Assembly (NCBI GenBank): GCA_029263315.1
Contig: JAJCXR010000049.1
Location: forward strand, 1-64,000
Origin: Acidobacteriota bacterium
GTDB taxonomy: Bacteria; Acidobacteriota; Thermoanaerobaculia; Multivoradales; J023
Direction: 5' to 3'
DNA length: 64,000 bases
Shown here: positions 30,441-39,525 of the stretch, one piece after another
Layout: every line of letters begins with the position of its first letter
Numbering within the stretch: the first letter of the stretch is position 1
Notes under the pieces: model-generated
The model's input: only the letters and a program-made list of their open reading frames with translations
Told to the model about the DNA's origin: nothing
Database searches by the model: none
Position numbers and translations under genes: made by a program

Positions 30441-33400
30441 ATGAAACAACGTTACACACGCGCTCTTTACGTCCTGCTCACCTGGTTCTGCTGCTTCGCC
30501 TTGGGGCTGGCCGCAACCCAAGCCCAAGACGACCCGACTCAGAATCCCGGGTTGGCCGAAGGTACCGCCGAGGACAGCGTCTATCGGGTCAGTGACCTCG
30601 ACAGCGTCAACCTCTACAACGGCAATCTGACCCTCAACGTGCCCCTTGGCGCCACCTATCCGGTGGGGGGCAGCCTCTCCTACGGCCTGCAGCTGGTCTA
30701 CAACTCCGGCGCCGCTTGGGCGGAGGAATTCAAGGACGAGGCACGCTGCCAGCCAGGAGCGGGCAACCCCAATGTCGACTTCACCATCCATCACGCCAGC
30801 AAATTGACCAACGCGGGTCTCGGCTGGACGGTGTCCCTGGGCCGCTTGATACCGCCCAATTTGAATCGCTCGACGCAGCTCTACATGAAGCGCTGGACCT
30901 ACATCCAGCCAGATGGGCACCGCCGGGGTTTCTACGACACGTTGCACGACGGCGTCGGTGCCGCCGGCAACACCAAGTACAGCAACGACGGCTCGTACAT
31001 CCGCATGCGCCTCAACGCCGCCGGTTGTGAGAATTCGCCCGTCGGCGGAGCCACCTGCCATGTCCTCGAGTTTCCCGACGGCACGTACCACGAGATGCAC
31101 GAGGTCGACAGCCAACCGGGTTTTCGCCCCACCTACATGGCGGACCGCTTCGGTAATTGGGTGAAGATCGATTATTCCACCAGCACCTGGCTGATCGAGG
31201 ACAAGCACGGCCGCCAACAGCGGGTGGAGTGGGAGACCGGGCAGAACGGCCTGCCGCGGGTCAACCAGATCGAGCTCACCTCCTTTGGTGACACGCCCTC
31301 CAATCCCGGTGCGGTCTACGACTTTACGTACGCCAGCCAAACGGTGGCCCGACACCAGCTGGAGCACTACGACACGGAGCTCAACTGCGTTCAACCGCCC
31401 TACTACATCGGCAACAGCAGCACCGCCGTCGAAGCGACGTTATCCGTCGATATGCTCAGCAGCCTGACCCTGCCGGATGGGTCGTACTACGACATGTCCT
31501 ACTACGGCGCCGATGGCTTTGGGGATGTCGCCCCCGGGGGGCGCTCCGCCAGCATCCAAAGCCTGCGTCTGCCGACCGCCGCCGAATATACCTGGGAGTA
31601 CAACGGGCGCTACGGCATGCGGGTCGCCAACCGGGTCGACGTGGCGGTGCTCAAACCAGGGGACCGGGTTCTCGGGGTGGCTCGCAAGAGGCGCTACGAG
31701 AACAGCACGCTCACCGGGGTCTGGCAATACGACCATGGCTTCAGTATCTACAACAGCGAGCTGGATCCCTTCGCCGAGACAGGGAACGTGCCGTGTTACC
31801 ACAAGACCGACGTGCGTTTCTTCGACGAGGAGCCGAACGCCAATACGGATCCTCTGCTGTGGGATCGCTACTTTTTCTCCTCGGCCAGGAATACGTGGAA
31901 GGAATTCCACGGCATGGGATTCACCCCCTGCATCCCGGACGTGCCCGCCGGTACCAACTACAACGGCCCGGCCTTGTCACAGCAATCCTTTGACGGCTCC
32001 GGTCAGCTGCTGCGGGAAACTTATGTGCTCTACGATCGCGAGAGCACCGCGACCAACAGCCACGGCTCGCTCTATGAACGCAACTTCCGCCTGCGCCAAC
32101 AGGTCATCGAGTACCACGATGACAAGGACAGCAGCGGCAATCCCCACTGGATTCGTCATACCTGGGGTTACGACGACAACCTGGCGAATCTGCCCTCGGA
32201 CTATGACGGTCGCGGTCATTTCCGGACCTACCGTCTCGACAGTAACTTCCCCTTGGGCCGTCATGACAAGGAAGTCTACCAACGCTACGGCGTCAAAGCA
32301 GATGACACCCTGAGCACCCTCAGCGATGCACCGGCCCTCACCGACCCTTGGGTCCTCAACAACTACGACGAAACTCGAGTCACCGAGGGCACTGGCGCGA
32401 CTCACCAGGCGCGAACCCTCTATTGCTTCAATGCCGATACCGGCTTCTTGGAAGGCCACCGGGCGATCAAAAACGGTGGCCCAGGCCCTGGGGACATCGT
32501 CGTACGCTTCGACGAATCCAGCGGTAATCCCACAAGGGAACGCTACTACGGTGGGGATTTCACCGATGTCGGCGGCGATGGTCGTTGCGAGGTCGACATC
32601 TCGGCGGCCTACGACACGCATCACACCTACCAGGCGGGGGTACGCCGGAAGACGGAACACAAGAATGGCAGCACCGTTGTATTGCGCTCCCTGGACACGG
32701 ACATCGATGTCGCCAGCGGCCTGGTGAAGACCAGCCGCGACGCCTCCGGTATCGCCACGGACTATGTCTACGACTCCATGGGCCGGGTGACTCAAGAGAA
32801 ACCCGCCATCCGTGCGTACACTATCCACGAATACCGTTTTCCCACTTCCAGCGGGCCCAATCGGGCCTTGGAACACAATACTCGCCAATGCGCCAACGGG
32901 GCCTTGAATTGCAGCGGCTCAGGCGCTCTCAAGGAACAACTCCTGGACTACGATCGCTTGGGGCGCATGGTCAAGGAAAGGAACCGAGTGCCAGGGATCG
33001 ACGGCACCGGTAGTCGGTTGGTGGAGCGTACTTTCACCTACGACGCCCTCAGCCGTCTCGTGGCAAGAACCGATTGGCGGGATCCGTCCATCAGCGGCTA
33101 CAACTTCACCACCGAATACAACGATCTCGATCGCTTCGGTCGCGTCGGGCAGATCGCCATGCCGGACGGTTCCACCACCACGTTGACCTATACCGGCGAC
33201 CGCCTCCTGGAACGTACGGTGAAGATCCACAACGGTACGGCTCAAGTCGATGCCACCGTTGAGGAAGCGCGGGACGCCAAAGGACGCTTGGTGTGGGTTA
33301 GTGAACCTTCCGGTACCAACGGTGGCAGGGTCGACACCACCTACGAATACGACGAGGGGGATCGCCTGATCAAGGCCTGCCTCAACGACGGCGACCAGAT

Positions 33401-36116
33401 CGGCGACAACGTGTGCTCCGGTCAGCAGCGCAAGTACGATTACGATGACCGTGGCTTGTTGACCCAAGAAGAGCACCCGGAGCTTGGCCGGGCCAACAAT
33501 ACCGACCGCTGGATACGTTACTTCTACGACGCCCGTCGCAACATGGTGGTGCGTAGCCTGTCGGGCTCCGGGCTCGATCGCAACTACGCCTACGACAACG
33601 CCGGGCGGGTGACGCAAGTCATGCTGCCGGAAGAGGTGGGCGGTGGTCTCGGGGATCGCCTGCTACAGGAATACTTCTACCGTCCAACGGGAACCTGTGG
33701 CGGCTTGCTCGACCAAAGTAAGCAACACAATCGTGTCCCCGTCCCAGGCTCGCAAGGGGTGGACCGCGACATCGTGGTGACCGAGACCTTTGTCTATGAC
33801 GCCGCCGATGCGTGCCGTCTCTCCACCTACGGCGTACGCGCCAGCCATGGAGACGACTTCCGAGCCGCCTCTTTCGCCACGTCCTACAGCTACAACGATC
33901 TCGACGATGTCGTCGCACTGGAGTACCCCGACTGTGGTGCTCCGGGGTGCAGCGGCACACCGGCCCAGATCTCCTATCAAGTGCCTTACGGTGCGTTGAC
34001 CGCGGTAGGTAACGTCGCCGGCCTGACCTACAACGCCACCGGCCAGGTCCACAAGATCAACCATACCAACGGCGTTCTGGACACCTATGAGCGCTCCGCT
34101 AGTACTTGGAAGCCATTGCACAGCATCACCGTTTCGGGCTTGACCGGACGGGCCGACTGGACCTACGGGCCGTTTCATTTTGACGGGGCGCAGAATATCT
34201 ACCGTATCGAGACCTCATCCGGCGATGAGAGCTTCGGCTACGACAAAGTAGGTCGTTTGGTCACCAGTAGCGTGCGCTCAACGGCAGGCTTGAAGCAACA
34301 GGATCTCACCTACGATGTCTTCGGCAATTTGACTGAGATCGACTCCACCGACACGCCCTTGATGGCCATTCCAGTGGACAGCGGCCGCAACCGCTTATCG
34401 GGTCTTGGAGCCACTTACGATGTGGCGGGCAATGTGACCGCGCTGACTCTCGGCTCCGGTTCCTACACTTACCGCCGGGATGGCATGAGCCTCCTCAGCC
34501 GGCTGAGCGGCGGTGGCGTTGACCGATCTCATCTTTACACCGCCGGGGCTGAGCGCCTGGCAAGCCTCGACCTGCTGAGCGGCGAAGAAGAATGGACTCC
34601 CAGGGATCTCGGCAGCAGAGTCCTCAGCCGCTTCCGGCGGCAAGACGGCCTGGCGTTCGAGTGGTCCCAAGACTATATGCACGCCGGTAGCCGCCAGATT
34701 GCGACGGCACAGCCGGATGGTCTCGGTGGCGAAAGGTTGCGTCACTTCCATCTGGATCATTTGGGATCCACACGCTTGATCACCGATGCCAATGGTCAAG
34801 TTGTGACCGAGAATACGTTCTATCCTTTTGGGGCCTATACCACCGGTGCCATCGAGGGTAGTGAAGCGTTGCAATTCACTGGCCACGAACGGGACGATCT
34901 GGGCGGGAACGACGCCGGGCACCTAGATTACATGCATGCCCGGTATTACACACCCCAAGTAGGTCGCTTCCTGGCCATTGATCCGGCGGACGACAGTATC
35001 GTCCCTGAAATGCCACAATCCTGGAATCGCTACACGTACGCGATGAACAATCCGATGCGCTATCGGGACCCCGACGGTGAGGCCATCGAAACGCCGTGGG
35101 ACGCGCTCAACGTCGGACTAGGACTCGCTAGTCTGACTGCCAATATCGCTTCAGGTAATGTTGGTGGAGCGCTGCTCGACGCTGCTGGATTGGTCTATGA
35201 CACCACCGCTACTGCCGTACCGGGCCTCCCCGGTGGCGCCGGTACGCTGATCAAGGCCTCGCGGGCTCGCAAACTGTTGAGTGCCGCAGATGACGTCTTG
35301 GAAGCAGGGCTCAAAAACGCCCCAGTACCTAAAGCCTGTTTTCCGGCCGGAACCTTGGTCTGGACCTTTGAGGGACAAGTGGCAATCGAGGCGATCGAGC
35401 CCGGCCAACTCGTCGCGTGTGCCAATGCCATTGAGGAAACTTGGTCCTACTGCGTCGTCGAAAATCGCCTGGAGCATCACTTTGAAGGTCAGGTCGTCAC
35501 CCTGACAGTGGCCGAAGAAGTTCTTCAGGCAACGGCGAACCACCCCTTCTGGGTGACAGAGGGGCGCAATCTTGAGACCAGGCCATTGGCTGAGGACGCC
35601 GGTTTGGATGCCCTACGAACGGAAGGCCAGGGTCGTTGGGTAGAAGCACAACATATCGAGTTGGACGACTATCTGCTATTGGCCGATGGACGACGGGTTT
35701 CCGTCGAACGGACTGGCTCTTTCACCACCTCGATACCCGTTTTCAACTTGCAGGTCGGCGAACGGCGCACCTATGCTGTTGGGAAGCTGGGTATCCTGGT
35801 TCACAATAAGGCCGCCGTCAGAACACAGCAGGGAACTGTCAAGTCCGTCGAAGAAGCAGCTGACGAAGTGGCGGATCTAGCGGGTCGCAATCGAGTCTCG
35901 GCGCGTACGTCGGACAGTCAGGTGGATATCGATTTGCGAGGCAAGGGACACTTCGACAAGCCTAGCGGCCAGAGGATCGAGACACCCCATGTCCATGAGT
36001 CTAAGCTCAATGTAGGAGCCAACGGTAAGGTAAGCGCCAGCGACAAGACGACACGGCCCGCAACCATGGAAGATGTCCGAAACGCACGAAAGATCCTGGA
36101 GAGACGTAGACAATGA
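30441..36116 (+). CDS. Exported Rhs/YD-repeat polymorphic toxin with HINT domain and C-terminal toxin
   Basis: 1891 residues. AGGGA lies nine bases before the ATG. Residues 1-28 form a signal peptide, unlike T6SS-delivered Rhs proteins, so export probably uses Sec. A long YD-repeat region (about 480-1450) should form the Rhs cocoon. The core motif HLDHLGSTRLITD and the closing LDYMHARYYTPQVGRF (near 1500), then MNNPMRYRDPDGEA, mark its end. A HINT (intein/Hedgehog-type) domain runs from Cys1633 (CFPAGTLVW), through ANHPFWV, to LVHN at His1788-Asn1789. All expected self-cleavage residues are visible. The last 100 residues are the toxin tip (DLRGKGHFDK, TPHVHESK, TTRPATMEDVRNARKI). I think this belongs to the Ntox24-like tips of polymorphic toxins, but that is from memory. 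The stop overlaps the start of the immunity gene. The tip region reads at somewhat lower G+C. Confidence 0.88.
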   Translation: MKQRYTRALYVLLTWFCCFALGLAATQAQDDPTQNPGLAEGTAEDSVYRVSDLDSVNLYNGNLTLNVPLGATYPVGGSLSYGLQLVYNSGAAWAEEFKDEARCQPGAGNPNVDFTIHHASKLTNAGLGWTVSLGRLIPPNLNRSTQLYMKRWTYIQPDGHRRGFYDTLHDGVGAAGNTKYSNDGSYIRMRLNAAGCENSPVGGATCHVLEFPDGTYHEMHEVDSQPGFRPTYMADRFGNWVKIDYSTSTWLIEDKHGRQQRVEWETGQNGLPRVNQIELTSFGDTPSNPGAVYDFTYASQTVARHQLEHYDTELNCVQPPYYIGNSSTAVEATLSVDMLSSLTLPDGSYYDMSYYGADGFGDVAPGGRSASIQSLRLPTAAEYTWEYNGRYGMRVANRVDVAVLKPGDRVLGVARKRRYENSTLTGVWQYDHGFSIYNSELDPFAETGNVPCYHKTDVRFFDEEPNANTDPLLWDRYFFSSARNTWKEFHGMGFTPCIPDVPAGTNYNGPALSQQSFDGSGQLLRETYVLYDRESTATNSHGSLYERNFRLRQQVIEYHDDKDSSGNPHWIRHTWGYDDNLANLPSDYDGRGHFRTYRLDSNFPLGRHDKEVYQRYGVKADDTLSTLSDAPALTDPWVLNNYDETRVTEGTGATHQARTLYCFNADTGFLEGHRAIKNGGPGPGDIVVRFDESSGNPTRERYYGGDFTDVGGDGRCEVDISAAYDTHHTYQAGVRRKTEHKNGSTVVLRSLDTDIDVASGLVKTSRDASGIATDYVYDSMGRVTQEKPAIRAYTIHEYRFPTSSGPNRALEHNTRQCANGALNCSGSGALKEQLLDYDRLGRMVKERNRVPGIDGTGSRLVERTFTYDALSRLVARTDWRDPSISGYNFTTEYNDLDRFGRVGQIAMPDGSTTTLTYTGDRLLERTVKIHNGTAQVDATVEEARDAKGRLVWVSEPSGTNGGRVDTTYEYDEGDRLIKACLNDGDQIGDNVCSGQQRKYDYDDRGLLTQEEHPELGRANNTDRWIRYFYDARRNMVVRSLSGSGLDRNYAYDNAGRVTQVMLPEEVGGGLGDRLLQEYFYRPTGTCGGLLDQSKQHNRVPVPGSQGVDRDIVVTETFVYDAADACRLSTYGVRASHGDDFRAASFATSYSYNDLDDVVALEYPDCGAPGCSGTPAQISYQVPYGALTAVGNVAGLTYNATGQVHKINHTNGVLDTYERSASTWKPLHSITVSGLTGRADWTYGPFHFDGAQNIYRIETSSGDESFGYDKVGRLVTSSVRSTAGLKQQDLTYDVFGNLTEIDSTDTPLMAIPVDSGRNRLSGLGATYDVAGNVTALTLGSGSYTYRRDGMSLLSRLSGGGVDRSHLYTAGAERLASLDLLSGEEEWTPRDLGSRVLSRFRRQDGLAFEWSQDYMHAGSRQIATAQPDGLGGERLRHFHLDHLGSTRLITDANGQVVTENTFYPFGAYTTGAIEGSEALQFTGHERDDLGGNDAGHLDYMHARYYTPQVGRFLAIDPADDSIVPEMPQSWNRYTYAMNNPMRYRDPDGEAIETPWDALNVGLGLASLTANIASGNVGGALLDAAGLVYDTTATAVPGLPGGAGTLIKASRARKLLSAADDVLEAGLKNAPVPKACFPAGTLVWTFEGQVAIEAIEPGQLVACANAIEETWSYCVVENRLEHHFEGQVVTLTVAEEVLQATANHPFWVTEGRNLETRPLAEDAGLDALRTEGQGRWVEAQHIELDDYLLLADGRRVSVERTGSFTTSIPVFNLQVGERRTYAVGKLGILVHNKAAVRTQQGTVKSVEEAADEVADLAGRNRVSARTSDSQVDIDLRGKGHFDKPSGQRIETPHVHESKLNVGANGKVSASDKTTRPATMEDVRNARKILERRRQ

Positions 36117-36412
36117 GCCACCCAATCGAGAGTCTCCAAGAATGGTTTGAGGCCCAGATCGACGGCATCTGGGAACATCAACGAGGCATCAAGATCGAAA
36201 CCCTAGACAACCCGGGATGGTCCTTCGAGGCAGATCTTCGTGGAACTTCCCTCGAAGGCGCGGTCTTAGACCGAGTAGATGTAGCTCGCACCGAAGACGA
36301 TTGGTTGACATTGATGGTCGAAGAAGAAACCTTCAAAGGCTTTGGGGGCCCTCGCAACCTCGACGAAATCGTGCAGCAGTTTTTGGCATGGGCCAAGACG
36401 TCCAAATCGTAG
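36113..36412 (+). CDS. Imm53-family immunity protein
   Basis: 99 residues, cytoplasmic, no signal. Its ATG overlaps the stop of the Rhs toxin gene by four bases (ATGA) with GGAGAG upstream, so translation is coupled and the cell should never make toxin without antidote. The N-terminal LQEWFEAQIDGIWEHQRGI, then KIETLDNPGWSFEADL, DWLTLMVEEETFKGFGG and the ending NLDEIVQQFLAWA match what I know of the Imm53 immunity family. It should bind and neutralise the C-terminal tip of the preceding protein. Base composition resembles the toxin tip rather than the high-GC neighbours, as is usual for exchangeable toxin-immunity cassettes. Confidence 0.85.
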   Translation: MSHPIESLQEWFEAQIDGIWEHQRGIKIETLDNPGWSFEADLRGTSLEGAVLDRVDVARTEDDWLTLMVEEETFKGFGGPRNLDEIVQQFLAWAKTSKS

Positions 36413-36453
36413 GAAACCCAGTCACGTCCCATCCTTAAGACGCTCTGGAGAGC

Positions 36454-39186
36454 CTAGCCGCCGAGCTCCAACCCATGCCGCCGACAGAACGCCAGAAAGT
36501 CGCGGTGCTCCCAACCCTTGGCCAGCAATGCGTCGGCCAAGGGTTGGGCCTTTTCAATCTCCCCCAAATGCAGGTATAGGCGAACCAAGGTGTCGAGGAG
36601 GTAGCCGTGGTCGGTCGGCATGATCGCTTCGATGGTGGCTGCTCCACGGCGCCACGCCACCTCCGCGGCTGCCAGATCGCCTCTAGCCTGCTCGACCCGT
36701 CCCCCCTCCAAATCCACCAACACCGCGGTGTAGCGCACCTCGACGTTCTGAGAATCTTCCTGCAACAATCGATAGGCCACCGGCATCGCGGTCTGCCACC
36801 GACGGCTCCCCTCTTGCAGCCGACCCAGACGCTGCAAGACCTGGGTGGCGACGGAATCGAAGAAGGCGATCTGGATCTCGAGGTCCGAGCGCGTGGGATC
36901 CTCCTGCACCTGGTCGGCCAGGAGATTCCGCGCTCCGTCGATCAGCTCCAGGGCCCTTTCCATCTGCCCGAGCTCCACAAGCGTCGCCCCTAGGCGGAAA
37001 TCGACATCGGCCAGGTTGTTGCCATAGTCCTCGGAGGGCTCGACAGCCATCAATTCCTCGAGCCGCAGTCTCGCCCGTTCGAACTGGGTCTCGGCCTGCT
37101 TCATCTGTCCCTGGTCGTACAACAGAATGCCCAGTCCATCCAGGGCCTGGACCTCCAGTGAACGTAGGTAGGTCGACTCCGGTTCCTCTAGCACAGCCGC
37201 TCGTAGGTCGTCGAGGACTTGGCCCAGGGCCTGCTCCGCCAACTCGACCTGCCCCAGGTCCCGCCGCCTGACAGCAAGAGACGTTCGGCTTTCGAGCAGC
37301 CGCTGCCGTGCCTCCTCTGCCAGAGCTCCGTCGCCCAGCAGCCCTTCGAAAATCCGCGCCGCCCGTTGCTCCGTCTCGATGGATCGGCCGAGCTCGCCGG
37401 TGGTCGCCAAGACCTGCGCCAAATTGACCATGGCGACACCGAGGGTGAAGGTCTCTTCCGGGCTCAAGTCCGCCAGGTCACGGTCCGCATAGTAGGTCTC
37501 GGCGCGGTTCGAAACCGACGCCAACACGTCCGCCCGTCCGATGTCCGACAGTCGTTCCCAGAGGTCCTCCAACATGAAAGACATCAACCCTTCGGACTCG
37601 GCCCGGGCCTGGCGTGCCGAGTCCCGCTGGGCCAGCAGACGCTCATTCGCCTGCCGCTGGTCCCAAGCGTATTTGAAGCCACCCGCCACCAGAATCATCA
37701 GCATCGCCGCCACGGCGGTGCGGGCGCCGCGCCGTTGACGCGCCTCCCGTTGTCGCAGGGTACGGGCCTGTGAGATGCGCTGAAGCAACCGGCGACGGCG
37801 GGCATCGTCCGCCAGCTGCTCAGCCTGCACTTGGGCCAAGGTCAAATCGCGCTGCTGCAAGGCGAGCTCGACGTAGGCCGCCAGAATCTCGCCTTGGTGG
37901 GCATCGACGCTAGGATTCTCCGGCCACAGCACCCGCGCCTGGCGCAAGCGGGACAGCTGTTGCTCCAAACCGAGATACTCCGTCGCCAAGGGCTCCGCGG
38001 TCACTTCCTGCAGCAGGGCCCGGGAACGCTGACGCCGGGACGCCCCGGAGAGGTACTCCTGCAAACCGGCGATGAAGTCCGCCACCGCGCCGGGTCGCCG
38101 CTCCGTAGGCTCTGCCGCCAAGGCCGACATGGCCAAATCCACCAACTCCTGCGGTAGGTGGCGATCGCCAGCCCGCTCGTGGGGAGGTGGCACCTCGCCC
38201 TTGGCGGCCATCAACAGGGCTGCCATGCTGGTGGGAGCCTGATGGGGTGGGGTGCCGGTGAGCAGGAAATACAGCATGCCGCCCAACAGGTAGAGATCCG
38301 TCCAAGGGCCGATCTTCTCGACGTCGCCGTGGGCTTGCTCCGGCGCCATGAAGCTGGGCGTACCGGCGGGGCCCGGCATCGTAGCGGACGAAAAATCTGC
38401 CTCCTCCGACGGCTCGACCGCCGACTCCACGGCTACTGCGGCGGCCACGCCGAAGGGCATGGCAAGGCCCCAGTCCATGAGCAGGACTTCGCCAAATTCC
38501 CCCACCATGACCTGGTGCGGCTTGAGATCCCGGTGCAGGATTCCTTGGCTATGGGCAAAGGCCACCGCCTGGGCCACATCGATGAGGATGGGCAAGTGGC
38601 GGGCCATCAGCTCCCCCACCGGCCGGTCCATCTCGTCCTTGAGCAGCTCGTCCCAGGAACGCCCCTTGACCCACTTCATGCTGAGCAGGGGATTGCCTCG
38701 CTGGTCCTCCAATAACTGATAGACGGGGACGATATTCGGATGCTCCAAACGAGCCGTGGTCAGCGCCTCCTGCTGGAATAAAAAGCGCATCGCCCGCCGC
38801 TGCTCCGGCGTCGCACCGATGAGTTGGTCCTTACGCAGGCGTTTGATCGCCACGGTGCGCCGCAAAGACCGTTGCTGCCCCAGCCAGACATCGCCGAAGC
38901 CCCCTTGGGCCAATGAGCGAAGGAGCTCCAAATCGCCATCGGCGGCGGTGCCTCCACCATCCGACAGCAACTCTTGCTCCCAGCGCAGATGCTCGGTGTG
39001 AGCCGCAGACTCGGCAGGGCTCATCGGTTTGGAGGAGCCGCTGTCGGCGTCACTGCCGGCGGTGTCGCCCAATCCTTCAAACCGGGTGGGAAAACTGGAC
39101 GGATAGGTGCCGAGGAAGGCCGACTGGCGTGGATTGTAGGTAAGGTTCGGATCCGTCGGCAGATCCGCCGGCAGGCGGAGATCCAT
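36454..39186 (-). CDS. Membrane Ser/Thr protein kinase with TPR-type C-terminal region
   Basis: 910 residues. ATG 39186 has GGGGAG six bases upstream; the frame is open to a TTG twelve codons earlier but that is less likely. Kinase domain about 88-375: Gly loop GGFGDV (95-100), Lys115 in VAIKR, Glu140, catalytic loop HRDLKPHQ (His218, Asp220, Lys222), DWG (238-240) in place of DFG, and a GTPSFMAPEQ activation segment. Gln225 stands where Asn normally helps bind metal. One membrane helix (AVAAMLMILVAGGF, about 513-526) separates the cytoplasmic kinase from an Ala/Leu/Glu-rich helical repeat region of TPR type to the end. Such Hanks-type kinases phosphorylate proteins in signalling; the target is unknown. 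Convergent with the immunity gene (41 bases apart) and divergent from the AlbA_2 gene. Confidence 0.9.
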   Translation of the reverse strand: MDLRLPADLPTDPNLTYNPRQSAFLGTYPSSFPTRFEGLGDTAGSDADSGSSKPMSPAESAAHTEHLRWEQELLSDGGGTAADGDLELLRSLAQGGFGDVWLGQQRSLRRTVAIKRLRKDQLIGATPEQRRAMRFLFQQEALTTARLEHPNIVPVYQLLEDQRGNPLLSMKWVKGRSWDELLKDEMDRPVGELMARHLPILIDVAQAVAFAHSQGILHRDLKPHQVMVGEFGEVLLMDWGLAMPFGVAAAVAVESAVEPSEEADFSSATMPGPAGTPSFMAPEQAHGDVEKIGPWTDLYLLGGMLYFLLTGTPPHQAPTSMAALLMAAKGEVPPPHERAGDRHLPQELVDLAMSALAAEPTERRPGAVADFIAGLQEYLSGASRRQRSRALLQEVTAEPLATEYLGLEQQLSRLRQARVLWPENPSVDAHQGEILAAYVELALQQRDLTLAQVQAEQLADDARRRRLLQRISQARTLRQREARQRRGARTAVAAMLMILVAGGFKYAWDQRQANERLLAQRDSARQARAESEGLMSFMLEDLWERLSDIGRADVLASVSNRAETYYADRDLADLSPEETFTLGVAMVNLAQVLATTGELGRSIETEQRAARIFEGLLGDGALAEEARQRLLESRTSLAVRRRDLGQVELAEQALGQVLDDLRAAVLEEPESTYLRSLEVQALDGLGILLYDQGQMKQAETQFERARLRLEELMAVEPSEDYGNNLADVDFRLGATLVELGQMERALELIDGARNLLADQVQEDPTRSDLEIQIAFFDSVATQVLQRLGRLQEGSRRWQTAMPVAYRLLQEDSQNVEVRYTAVLVDLEGGRVEQARGDLAAAEVAWRRGAATIEAIMPTDHGYLLDTLVRLYLHLGEIEKAQPLADALLAKGWEHRDFLAFCRRHGLELGG

Positions 39187-39525
39187 CGGCGGCTCCCCGT
39201 CGAGATCGGGCGGCGGAATCAATGGGCCCCCCGAGCTACGGCCGAGCGCCTGATACCGGGACTGCGTTGCCGTGCCATGGGGACTCTCCGTAGCGCTGTC
39301 AGTGGGACGAGGCCCTACCCTCCGAGCTTGCGGCGGCTCGAGGAAGTAGGGGGCGGAAAACCTCCCAGGACCCTATCGAGCCAACACCGCGTTTTGCAAG
39401 TCGGCGGCCAAGAACAGAGGATTGGGCTGCGCCGACACCCACGGTGCAGCGATGATATCCTCTGTCAGCGACCACCCCCCGATCCTGAATCTCGCTTCCT
39501 GGTCAAGCTCCGAGAGGAACAACCG
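39187..39525. other. Divergent intergenic region, 339 bp
   Basis: This separates the kinase gene from the AlbA_2 gene and should hold both promoters. I see no RNA gene or clear hairpin. A sigma-54-like TGGCACG on the minus strand (39262-39277) has only nine bases between its GG and GC elements, so I do not call it a promoter. Confidence 0.5.

Noticed and set aside
39262..39277. Sigma-54-like TGGCACG...GC on the minus strand upstream of the kinase
   Set aside because: Only nine bases lie between GG and GC; RpoN promoters need ten, and the -12 box reads CGCAG.
38974..39525. N-terminal extension of the AlbA_2 gene
   Set aside because: It overlaps the start of the kinase gene and reads as Arg/Gly-rich non-protein; the TTG at 39526 has a ribosome site and begins the conserved domain.
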